A stretch of DNA of 9,158 bases from positions 1-9,158 of the forward strand of contig WRFT01000062.1 of assembly GCA_009776385.1 (NCBI GenBank), given 5' to 3'. The notes beneath the pieces are model-generated. The model was not told the origin of the DNA. It saw only the letters and a program-made list of their open reading frames with translations, and did no database searches. The DNA is from Clostridia bacterium (GTDB lineage Bacteria; Bacillota; Clostridia; Christensenellales; Aristaeellaceae). The first letter of the stretch is position 1. Every line of letters starts with the position of its first letter. Below, one piece after another: positions 1 through 5,172 of the stretch. Both the position numbers and the translations under genes were made by a program.

Positions 1-136
1 ATTTTTGTATCAATGGGTATACGGCAACAGGAAATGCCCTTTCCGGGTTTCCGGTTATTTCCTTGTAAAAGGGAATAGAGCTTTGGTAGTATTCATTTGT
101 ATTATTATTCCAACTGTTCTTTATTTTTTCGTTCAT
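1..136 (-). CDS. Class I SAM-dependent methyltransferase-like protein, N-terminal part only
   Basis: Reading the minus strand from an ATG at 136 gives 45 open codons to the window edge, beginning MNEKIKNSWNNNTNEYYQSS and continuing through a segment with NPERAFP. The start is supported by a GGAGG ribosome site about 8 nt upstream. The pattern of a W-x-x-x-A/T-x-x-Y opening followed by a 'GNPERAFP' segment resembles the N-terminal helices of small clostridial class I SAM methyltransferases that precede the Rossmann fold. The SAM-binding glycine motif would lie outside the window, so the family call is by resemblance only and the substrate is unknown. The gene diverges from the HPr-like gene and shares with it a symmetric intergenic region, so the two may be co-regulated. 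Confidence 0.6.
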   Translation of the reverse strand, partial: MNEKIKNSWNNNTNEYYQSSIPFYKEITGNPERAFPVAVYPLIQK

Positions 137-172
137 AATTATACCTCCGCTTAATAGCAGCCTCATATTTGC

Positions 173-201
173 ATTATTGTCTGTATTATCATATAAATCA
201 A
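173..201 (-). promoter_or_regulatory. Candidate sigma-A promoter for the methyltransferase gene
   Basis: On the minus strand there is a -35 TTGATT (196-201), a 17-bp spacer and a -10 AATAAT (173-178). This would start transcription near 166 and leave a leader of about 30 nt before the ATG at 136. The -10 box is one base from consensus. The region is AT-rich, so other choices are possible. What favours this one is that both boxes mirror the promoter of the divergent gene exactly. Confidence 0.42.
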
Positions 202-217
202 GATAAATAACGCTCGT

Positions 218-331
218 ATGATTTCGCTTGTAAGCATTTTTAAATCATCGCATACTGTATATAGTGTAAAGACTGATCAACTACACTGTATATAGTATTC
301 CTAGCGAAAAAACGAGGACAAGCGAAATCAT
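218..331. repeat. Perfect 14-bp inverted repeat framing the divergent control region
   Basis: ATGATTTCGCTTGT at 218-231 is the exact reverse complement of ACAAGCGAAATCAT at 318-331. The arms are 86 bp apart and centred at 274.5. Each arm lies exactly 16 bp from the -35 box of the promoter on its side. The sequence between arm and -35 is not conserved from side to side. The arms could be binding sites for a regulator acting on both promoters, or the remnant of a duplicated inverted promoter segment. The sequence does not say which. Confidence 0.75.
253..297. promoter_or_regulatory. Paired operator-like 16-mers, inverted
   Basis: TACTGTATATAGTGTA (253-268) and TACACTGTATATAGTA (282-297) are inverted copies matching at 14 of 16 positions. 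Each is itself a near-palindrome, and both share the 12-mer ACTGTATATAGT at 254-265 and 285-296. The two sites are 29 bp apart centre to centre, close to three helical turns, so two dimers could bind on the same face of the DNA. This is the layout of a dimeric repressor or activator operator between divergent promoters. I cannot assign a regulator family. No regulator gene is adjacent within the window unless the DUF4364 winged-helix protein plays that role. Confidence 0.6.
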
Positions 332-347
332 TCCTTTCGCCATCGCC

Positions 348-376
348 TTGATTTTACCTTCATTTTAGCGTATAAT
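348..376 (+). promoter_or_regulatory. Sigma-A promoter for the HPr-like gene
   Basis: TTGATT (348-353), a 17-bp spacer and a perfect TATAAT (371-376) predict a start near 383 and a leader of about 27 nt. The promoter lies directly in front of the gene and downstream of the operator-like repeats, so a protein bound there would act from upstream of the -35 box. Confidence 0.7.
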
Positions 377-390
377 ACAAGTGTAAATCA

Positions 391-401
391 AAGAAAGGGG
401 G
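391..401 (+). promoter_or_regulatory. Ribosome binding site that selects GTG 410
   Basis: AAGAAAGGGGG precedes two in-frame GTG codons at 404 and 410. The spacing to 410 (8 nt) is ideal and the spacing to 404 (2 nt) is too short. Confidence 0.6.
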
Positions 402-409
402 TAGTGTGC

Positions 410-637
410 GTGAAGTCTTATACCATTAAACTCAGTCTGGCCGAGAGCGTCAAGCAGTTCGTGAACATCGTCAACCGGTATTCCTTCGACATGGATTTAC
501 GAACGGGCCGCCACGTGGTGGACGCGAAGTCCATACTGGGCATCTTCAGCCTGGATCTGAGCAAGCCGATCACTCTGGATGTTTACACAGACGATGTCGG
601 CGACATAGCCGAGGCCATTGAACAGTTTTTGGCATAA
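410..637 (+). CDS. HPr-family protein lacking the phosphorylatable histidine
   Basis: This is a 75-residue protein with the HPr (PTS phosphocarrier) fold signature. The segment DAKSILGIFSLDL (residues 38-50) matches the conserved region around the regulatory serine of HPr, and S41 takes the place of Ser46. The active-site stretch G-x-HARPA is missing: residues 9-16 read SLAESVKQ, with no histidine. It therefore should not carry phosphate from Enzyme I to PTS permeases. A regulatory role comparable to Bacillus Crh, which also lacks the histidine, is possible but inferred. GTG at 410 is preferred over the in-frame GTG at 404 because the GGGGG ribosome site (397-401) is 8 nt from the former and only 2 nt from the latter. 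The gene has its own strong promoter and a possible terminator behind it. Confidence 0.82.
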   Translation: MKSYTIKLSLAESVKQFVNIVNRYSFDMDLRTGRHVVDAKSILGIFSLDLSKPITLDVYTDDVGDIAEAIEQFLA

Positions 638-643
638 CCGACC

Positions 644-718
644 GGCCGCCCGTTCATCGGGCATCATATTTATGTTATCGGGGTTATCGTGCAGCTTATT
701 GCGGGAGGCCCTTTTTTT
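644..718 (+). terminator. Possible terminator or attenuator between the HPr-like and DUF4364 genes
   Basis: GGCCGCCCG (644-652) can pair with CGGGAGGCC (702-710), giving 8 of 9 pairs with one G-A mismatch. A C and seven T residues (712-718) follow directly, which is the form of an intrinsic terminator, although the loop of about 49 nt is long. A competing local hairpin, GCCCG (648-652) with CGGGC (658-662), uses the same upstream arm. This could be an ordinary weak terminator or a switchable attenuator controlling read-through into the next gene. Confidence 0.4.
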
Positions 719-748
719 GACTATTAATAACAGGAGGGCCATGTTTTC

Positions 749-1474
749 ATGAAAAGAATAGAGCCACCTGTCGAGCAAAGGCTATTGGTGCTGTATGCGT
801 TAAACGCCTTGGAGGGTGCTACGGATATGCAGTTGCTCCGTTTTTTAACGGATACGGAAACCACGGATTATTTTACCATGAAACTGGCGCTGGGTGATTT
901 GGAAAACGCCGGTCATGTTACGCGCAAACACTCTCTAACGGGCGAAAGCTACACCATAACGCCGGAAGGCGGCGAGGCGCTCGCGCTGTTTACCGCGCGT
1001 ATTCCGCAAAGCAAACGGGTGAGAATCGACACGGGCGCGCCGGATTGGCGTAAGCGCTTAGGAATGGAAAATCAGGTGGCGGCCTCCGCGCACGCGCTTG
1101 CCGGAGGCGGGTATCAGGCGGAGCTGATGATCCGCGATGATAAAGCCTTTTTACTGCTCATCATGCTGTTTTTTAAAACACGCCGGGACGCGGCGGACTG
1201 CGTACGGGCCTTTAAGGAACGCTCGGACGCGGTGTACGCGGCTGTTTACGAGGTGCTCGGCCGCGGATATACGCCGGGCACGCGTACGCTAAAAGACCTC
1301 CCCGTAAGCGTCGCGCCTGTTCACGGGGAGGATCAACTTATCGAATTTAAATCCGACGGTTTTTCAATGATACTGCCCCTGCCGGACGCGGATATGGCCT
1401 GCCATTTCGCGGCCGTTTGGGAAACGGAGCGGGAAACCCTGTTAAAAGTACTAAAAGAGCCGCTCAGCGGATAA
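749..1474 (+). CDS. DUF4364 family winged-helix protein with extended C-terminus
   Basis: This 241-residue protein has an N-terminal part (about residues 8-85) that reads as a winged helix-turn-helix: EQRLLVLYALNAL, then a YFTMKLALGDLENAGHV recognition region and a wing ending ESYTITPEGGEAL. The following residues (about 95-170) fit the rest of DUF4364, a family common in Clostridia and presumed to be transcriptional regulators. The family is usually around 170-180 residues as I recall it, so the last ~70 residues (171-241) are additional. They are not Cys-rich, membrane-spanning or repetitive. The start ATG at 749 has AGGAGGG at 732-738, 10 nt upstream. An ATG at 741 opens only a three-codon frame. 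The 3' end overlaps the convergent flavodoxin-fold gene by 11 bp. Its target is unknown; the operator-like sites at 253-297 are a testable candidate. Confidence 0.75.
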   Translation: MKRIEPPVEQRLLVLYALNALEGATDMQLLRFLTDTETTDYFTMKLALGDLENAGHVTRKHSLTGESYTITPEGGEALALFTARIPQSKRVRIDTGAPDWRKRLGMENQVAASAHALAGGGYQAELMIRDDKAFLLLIMLFFKTRRDAADCVRAFKERSDAVYAAVYEVLGRGYTPGTRTLKDLPVSVAPVHGEDQLIEFKSDGFSMILPLPDADMACHFAAVWETERETLLKVLKEPLSG

Positions 1475-2087
1475 AATTAGTAGAAACGCGTCCCTCCTGC
1501 GCGGGCATTTGAATGCCCGCGTTCTCGCCGGCTTGCTTGCATTTTAAAAACCACGCCATGTTCCGCGCCAGTGTGCGCATAATCTGAAGGCCTTCCGCGT
1601 CCCTTGCCACTTCTTCCGGCGTATGGCCGTGCACCATGTTCCAGTACTGCGATGAGATGACCGGCATTTGTGAGATGGTAAGGTACTTGTTCAGTTGGTC
1701 AAAGGCCGCCGTGCATCCGCCGCGCCGCGCGGAGACAATCACCGCGCCCGGCTTCAAGCGGAATATGCCGGATGGCGCGGAAAAGAAAACGCGGTCCATA
1801 AACGAAGTCATCGCGCCGGACGCGGCGGCGTAATGCACGGGTGTGCCGAAGATAAACCCGTCGGCTTGCCCAGCCTTTTCTATAAACACGTTCACGGCAT
1901 CTTCCGTGACGCATTTTCCCAGCTTGCGGCAGTTTCCGCAGCCGAGACAACCATGCAAAGGCTTGTTGTCCAGCCAGAAAATTTCGGACGCGACATCTTC
2001 TTTGTTTAGCGTTTGCTGTATTTCCAGAAGAGCCGTGTGAACACATCCGTATTGATGCGGGCTGCCGTTAACCAGTAAAACATTCAT
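1464..2087 (-). CDS. Flavodoxin-family NAD(P)H-dependent oxidoreductase with Cys cluster
   Basis: This 207-residue cytosolic protein starts with the FMN phosphate-binding loop MNVLLVNGSPHQYGCVHTAL (residues 1-20). It continues with a C-x2-C-x2-C-x5-C cluster (C47, C50, C53, C59) and the family segment GTPVHYAAASGAMTSFMDR (residues 81-99). Such proteins bind FMN and reduce flavins, quinones or other acceptors with NAD(P)H. The Cys arrangement resembles that of iron-sulfur flavoproteins, but whether a cluster is bound cannot be told. ATG at 2087 is chosen over an in-frame GTG at 2096 because that GTG lies inside the ribosome site AGGGG (2096-2100). The gene begins 12 nt after the FMN-binding gene ends, so it is probably the last gene of that operon and may feed electrons to flavin carriers. 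Its stop overlaps the convergent DUF4364 gene. The C-terminal TNFIR is typical of complete family members. Confidence 0.85.
   Translation of the reverse strand: MNVLLVNGSPHQYGCVHTALLEIQQTLNKEDVASEIFWLDNKPLHGCLGCGNCRKLGKCVTEDAVNVFIEKAGQADGFIFGTPVHYAAASGAMTSFMDRVFFSAPSGIFRLKPGAVIVSARRGGCTAAFDQLNKYLTISQMPVISSQYWNMVHGHTPEEVARDAEGLQIMRTLARNMAWFLKCKQAGENAGIQMPAQEGRVSTNFIR
1500..1521. repeat. GC-rich palindrome inside the 3' end of the flavodoxin-fold gene
   Basis: Two perfectly complementary 10-base arms, CGCGGGCATT (1500-1509) and AATGCCCGCG (1512-1521), surround a TG centre. The palindrome encodes part of the NAGIQMPAQ segment of the minus-strand protein. It also lies 25 bp past the stop of the plus-strand DUF4364 gene. 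No T-tract follows directly on either strand, so it is not a standard terminator. It could stabilise the 3' end of the DUF4364 transcript or slow polymerase at this convergent junction. Confidence 0.65.
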
Positions 2088-2095
2088 GCGATACA

Positions 2096-2100
2096 CCCCT
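2096..2100 (-). promoter_or_regulatory. Ribosome binding site selecting ATG 2087
   Basis: AGGGG on the minus strand shares its first base with the TAA stop of the FMN-binding gene and sits 8 nt before ATG 2087. It overlaps the alternative GTG at 2096 and so excludes it. The stop/SD overlap suggests translational coupling of the two genes. Confidence 0.6.
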
Positions 2101-3434
2101 TACTGCGCTTCCTGAAGGCCCAAAAGGCAGTCATTAATGGCTTCGATGACGGCTAGGCATGTGACGGTCGCATTAGCCACCGTGTCGATACCGTCCGTTC
2201 CGGCCTTAAAGGGACCTGTTAGGCCAATGAATTGATTAATGAATTTCGCGTTACTTTGCACATCCGCGCCGAAATATTCCGTTTCCAGGCTCGTCCTTAA
2301 AACCAATTCCGTAATGCGCCCTTCCTCATCTACCGTGACGGTTGCCGTCACATTGCTTTCGAAGCCGCGTTTTCTGGATACCGCCGTCAAACCCTCTATT
2401 GTGGCGGTGGATTCGGGCACGGGTTTTTGTACCGATACAAGCAGCCCTCCATCCGATGCGGTAACCGTAAAGGGCAGTTCGGCGGAGGACGGGCGGATGA
2501 TTAAAGCGCCGTCCTGCGATAAGAATGCTTCCATATCATCGGTACCCGCTATAAACTCGAGGCCGCTTCCCGCGTCGGTCGCGTCATTTAGCGCTTTCAC
2601 CGCCGCCTGCGCGGATACCGTCGCGCCGGATAGCGCGTCAATTCCCTCACCGATGGTAAAGGGACGGCGCTGCCCTATGAACTGAGCCGTAAAGGCTTCA
2701 TCATCGTTCAAACGCGTTCCGAATCCCATGGTTTCACCGGAAGCGTCTATTTGAAGCGAGACAATCAAGCCGTCTTGCATTTCAGCCCGCACCTTCACAT
2801 CCGATTGGAACCCCGCGGCTTGGCCGGACAGGTAGCCCGTAAAGTCTTCCGGTTCAGCGGTAGTCGTCTCCTCCGCCGTTACCTGCGGATGGTCTTCAAT
2901 AATAAACCCTGCCAGAGGCGCGGCAGCCTGCGCCGCCAAATTCACGGCATCGGTCACGGCTTTGGAGGAAACCGTCACGCCCGCGATGACATCCACGTTG
3001 CCGCGAAGCGTCACGGGCGGTTTTTTGCCGGAAAACTGATCCGTAAAAGCGGGTTCTCTCACACGGGTACCCAATCCTGCCGTTTCTTGAAATTGAACGC
3101 CCCCGACACGGATGCCTAAAATGGTTCCCTGCATATCCAGCCCGACCGTCACCTCAACGGGGCCGGCATAACCCGCCTTCTGCGCGACAACGGCATAACC
3201 TACCGGCGCGCCTTCCGTCTTCGCGGCGTAGATCGCAAGGATCCCCTCGGCTCCCTGAATGGGAACGGGTTCATATTCCTGCGCGGGTATCACGTCCTCG
3301 CACGCGGCACGGATGGCTTCCTGTGCGCGTTTACGGATGGGTTCTTCCGTAAAAAAGTTGGTCACGGCCAACGCGAGCGCCGCGATGAGCGTGATTAAAC
3401 CCAGTATGATCGCGGCAGGCATCTTCTTTTTCAT
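2100..3434 (-). CDS. Membrane-anchored protein with three tandem FMN-binding domains (RnfG-like)
   Basis: This 444-residue protein has an N-terminal membrane anchor or signal segment (residues 6-28, after MKKK). Three FMN_bind repeats follow at about 88-166, 206-284 and 357-434. Each keeps the 'AGLGTR / MGFGTRL / EYFGADV ... F..QF.G....' core and ends in the flavin-attachment region. In NqrC/RnfG-type proteins FMN is joined to Thr in a Dxx(S/T)GAT motif by ApbE. Here domain 2 has a perfect copy (DALSGAT, T272). Domain 1 has DVIAGVT (T154) and domain 3 has DTVANAT (T423), both degenerate. Residues about 290-350 are an unassigned linker domain. The protein is probably outside the cytoplasmic membrane, shuttling electrons. 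ATG 3434 has AAGGAG 8 nt upstream. The gene follows the Gx-like gene by 30 nt in the same operon. Confidence 0.88.
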   Translation of the reverse strand: MKKKMPAAIILGLITLIAALALAVTNFFTEEPIRKRAQEAIRAACEDVIPAQEYEPVPIQGAEGILAIYAAKTEGAPVGYAVVAQKAGYAGPVEVTVGLDMQGTILGIRVGGVQFQETAGLGTRVREPAFTDQFSGKKPPVTLRGNVDVIAGVTVSSKAVTDAVNLAAQAAAPLAGFIIEDHPQVTAEETTTAEPEDFTGYLSGQAAGFQSDVKVRAEMQDGLIVSLQIDASGETMGFGTRLNDDEAFTAQFIGQRRPFTIGEGIDALSGATVSAQAAVKALNDATDAGSGLEFIAGTDDMEAFLSQDGALIIRPSSAELPFTVTASDGGLLVSVQKPVPESTATIEGLTAVSRKRGFESNVTATVTVDEEGRITELVLRTSLETEYFGADVQSNAKFINQFIGLTGPFKAGTDGIDTVANATVTCLAVIEAINDCLLGLQEAQ

Positions 3435-3464
3435 GATAAAAACTCCTTTATCTGGTATGGATAG

Positions 3465-4001
3465 CTACTTGTGCCGGGGAAGGATATCCGTGCCGGTAAG
3501 CCCCTCCCGAATATGGGTATCGCCCGCCGCCAGCGCACGCATCACGTGCTTGGCGGTCAAGCCCGTCGCGGTTCCCGTCAGAACGCCTACTACCATGAGT
3601 ACGGGCAGATAAACAACCAAAAGCGTCGTGGAGGTTATCACCGCGGCGACCGCGATTTGCCCGATATGGTGCGCGACACTTCCCGTGATGGATACCGTGA
3701 CGGAGTGAAAACGAAGTTTACGGGCCGTCAGCATAGCTAAAAGGCTCAATACGCCCCCCGCTAAGCTGTAAGGGAATTGCGAGAACCCGAATAACAAGGA
3801 TGAGAGGATTACCTTTAATGTCATCAGCAGTACGGCCTCACGGGGGCGTGTCAGATAAACGGCATAAAGCAGTACGGTGTTCGCCAACCCGAGTTTCACA
3901 CCGGGGGCCGCAAAATCGAGCGGAATTAAACTATCCACGAAAGATAAAATGAGCGCTAAAGCCGTCATGATTGCCAGGCGGGCCATCTTAGCGGTACTCA
4001 A
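3465..4001 (-). CDS. Gx transporter / heptaprenyl diphosphate synthase component I family membrane protein
   Basis: This 178-residue, strongly hydrophobic protein has about five membrane segments. Family landmarks are PGVKLGLAN (residues 33-41), FPYSLAGGVLSLLAM (76-90) and a GSVAHHIGQ motif (107-115). The family (Hpre_diP_synt_I) was named for a prenyl synthase subunit, but the protein resembles small-molecule transporters (ECF S-component-like) and repeatedly neighbours NusG-domain-II and FMN-binding genes. A role in flavin or quinone supply or membrane electron transfer is therefore more likely than prenyl synthesis, which is inference. The start is a TTG whose last two bases and next A form the TGA stop of the upstream gene. 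GGAG (4010-4013) lies 8 nt ahead of it. An ATG at 3986 (residue 6) is the alternative. Confidence 0.82.
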   Translation of the reverse strand: MSTAKMARLAIMTALALILSFVDSLIPLDFAAPGVKLGLANTVLLYAVYLTRPREAVLLMTLKVILSSLLFGFSQFPYSLAGGVLSLLAMLTARKLRFHSVTVSITGSVAHHIGQIAVAAVITSTTLLVVYLPVLMVVGVLTGTATGLTAKHVMRALAAGDTHIREGLTGTDILPRHK

Positions 4002-4375
4002 GGAACTTGCTCCGGGATCAATTCCGCCGTCACCCGATGGGGTAAGCAGATGATAAACGCCTGTGTCGGCCGCGACATGTAATTATCAGGCGTAACCTGG
4101 CCCTGCCCGACGCAAAGCCCATCAGGACAGGAAGCGTCACGCATCCGCGCGCCCTCCCGCGTCACTTCCAAGACATTCACCGCGCCATTCTCCTGCTCTA
4201 TTCGCACGGTTTGCGGTTCACTTAAAGGAATACGCGCATACTCTTTTCCATCCACCTGTATAACCACAACGCCGCGCGGCCCGCTCCCCGCCAGCATCAT
4301 ACGAAACGAAAAAAAGAGCGCTGCCAACAGCAGTATCGATAGTATCACAGCGGCGTCTTTCTTTTTCATGGGCAT
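3998..4375 (-). CDS. NusG domain II-containing membrane-anchored protein
   Basis: This 125-residue protein has a short basic N-terminus (MPMKKKD), one membrane helix (residues about 8-27) and a small beta-rich domain. Hallmarks of the standalone NusG domain II family are VDGKEYARIPL (residues 41-51), a C-x4-C pair (C83 and C88 in SCPDGLCVGQGQV) and the ending FIICLPHRVTAEL (residues 107-119) with C110. Despite the name it is not a transcription factor. These proteins sit on the outer face of the membrane and occur beside Gx-like and FMN-binding proteins in Firmicutes electron-transfer loci. It is the first gene of the operon, behind a perfect promoter, and its stop overlaps the TTG start of the next gene. 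ATG 4369 (residue 3) is an alternative start because the ribosome site (GGATGGGG, 4381-4388) does not clearly favour either. Confidence 0.85.
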   Translation of the reverse strand: MPMKKKDAAVILSILLLAALFFSFRMMLAGSGPRGVVVIQVDGKEYARIPLSEPQTVRIEQENGAVNVLEVTREGARMRDASCPDGLCVGQGQVTPDNYMSRPTQAFIICLPHRVTAELIPEQVP

Positions 4376-4402
4376 CCGACCCCATCCGGTTTACGCGCGC
4401 GG

Positions 4403-4431
4403 ATTATAGCATAACCGAAAAATAGTGTCAA
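4403..4431 (-). promoter_or_regulatory. Perfect-consensus sigma-A promoter for the flavin electron-transfer operon
   Basis: On the minus strand TTGACA (4426-4431), a 17-bp spacer and TATAAT (4403-4408) match consensus at all 12 positions. Transcription should start near 4396, about 20 nt before the first gene. Unless repressed, expression should be strong. No obvious operator overlaps the boxes themselves. Confidence 0.88.
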
Positions 4432-4461
4432 TGAAACGGGTACGCGGGCAAACGCGCGGCG

Positions 4462-4491
4462 CTGTCCTGTTAACATGTCAGACACGTCACA
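4462..4491. promoter_or_regulatory. Two overlapping dyads upstream of the electron-transfer promoter
   Basis: CTGTCCTGTTAACATGTCAG (4462-4481) is a 16-of-20 palindrome centred on GTTAAC. Overlapping it, TGTCA-N6-TCACA (4476-4491) is one base off the TGTGA-N6-TCACA pattern of Crp/Fnr-type regulators. Both lie about 70-90 bp upstream of the predicted start at 4396. This is a plausible activator position but is unproven, and short dyads of this quality can arise by chance. Confidence 0.3.
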
Positions 4492-4550
4492 GCCAAAACC
4501 GGCTTGCGTACATTTGGCAGGTGTTTTTCTGTCATTTAGCTTAATGTATA

Positions 4551-5141
4551 TTATAAATTAAATTCCTCACCCGGTTCCACGATGCGCCTGCCGGGATCTG
4601 TGAAGGCTTCCGCGCGGCTTCTGTCAAACAGTTCGCCCGGCTTCATATGCACAGGAACATTCACGCGCGCCCCTATCAGCTGCGCGCATTCGGAGGCATC
4701 CTCCAGGTTCATATTGTAAAAACCGTCGACAGGTAAAAAGGCGTAATCGAGTTTTTTGTCCGCGAATGATTCCATAGCCTTGGTCTTTGACGTATCCGCG
4801 GCGAAGTACAGCTTCACGCCGTCCACCGTGAGGATGAAGCCAACGCATTGCGCCGGATCGTGGTTGGTATTGCAGGCTTCGACCGCCTCAACGGTAATGG
4901 CCCCTATTTGGAATTGCTGATGCTTGCCGTCCGCAAGCGCCTCGACGTTCGTGATAACCGTACAATTCGGTTTTTGTGTGACGAGCCCGATTTGGTTATG
5001 GTCGGCGTGTTGATGGGATACCAGCAGGATATCACAAGGTTTATCATAACCTTCTCCCGCGTAAGGGTCGATATAGATGACCGTTCCGTCCGCCGCAGTA
5101 ACCCTAAAACTGCCGTGTCCCTGATACAATAGTTTCGCCAT
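4551..5141 (-). CDS. MBL-fold metallo-hydrolase, UlaG-like
   Basis: This 196-residue cytosolic protein has the metallo-beta-lactamase fold. The metal motif SHQHADH (residues 42-48) supplies H43, H45, D47 and H48. Further candidate ligands are H94 (NTNHD), D116 in AADTS and H165 in NVPVHMKPGE. The opening MAKLLYQGHGSFRV with IDPYAGEGYDKPCDILLVSHQHADH is typical of the UlaG-like (Lactamase_B_2/3) branch. That branch includes L-ascorbate-6-phosphate lactonase, but most members are uncharacterised, so the substrate is unknown. The ribosome site GGGAGGG lies 7 nt before the ATG. The gene starts 31 nt after the histidine kinase ends and is probably co-transcribed with it. I see no convincing intrinsic terminator after its stop, so some read-through toward the NusG-II operon is possible. 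Confidence 0.85.
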   Translation of the reverse strand: MAKLLYQGHGSFRVTAADGTVIYIDPYAGEGYDKPCDILLVSHQHADHNQIGLVTQKPNCTVITNVEALADGKHQQFQIGAITVEAVEACNTNHDPAQCVGFILTVDGVKLYFAADTSKTKAMESFADKKLDYAFLPVDGFYNMNLEDASECAQLIGARVNVPVHMKPGELFDRSRAEAFTDPGRRIVEPGEEFNL

Positions 5142-5172
5142 GTAAATACCCTCCCTCTTTTTATGCTATCCG

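Noticed and set aside
253..297. LexA box reading of the CTGTATAT motif
   Set aside because: The E. coli-type CTGT-N8-ACAG symmetry is not met and the Gram-positive LexA pattern GAAC-N4-GTTC is absent.
137..409. Small mobile element (MITE) explanation for the nested inverted repeats
   Set aside because: No flanking target-site duplication is apparent and the repeats align with promoter boxes on both sides, so a regulatory reading fits better. A genome-wide copy count could reopen this.
497..778. Minus-strand open frame across the HPr-like gene and the leader
   Set aside because: It crosses the T-tract and ribosome site of the plus-strand genes, and its translation matches no family.
2239..3119. 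Long plus-strand open frames opposite the FMN-binding gene
   Set aside because: They are antisense shadows of a GC-rich coding region. They have no convincing ribosome sites or recognisable domains, while the minus-strand frame is a clear protein family.
4431..4550. Intrinsic terminator after the MBL-fold gene
   Set aside because: The only local hairpin is AGCC/GGCT around 4491-4504, with a 4-bp stem and no T-tract on the minus strand.
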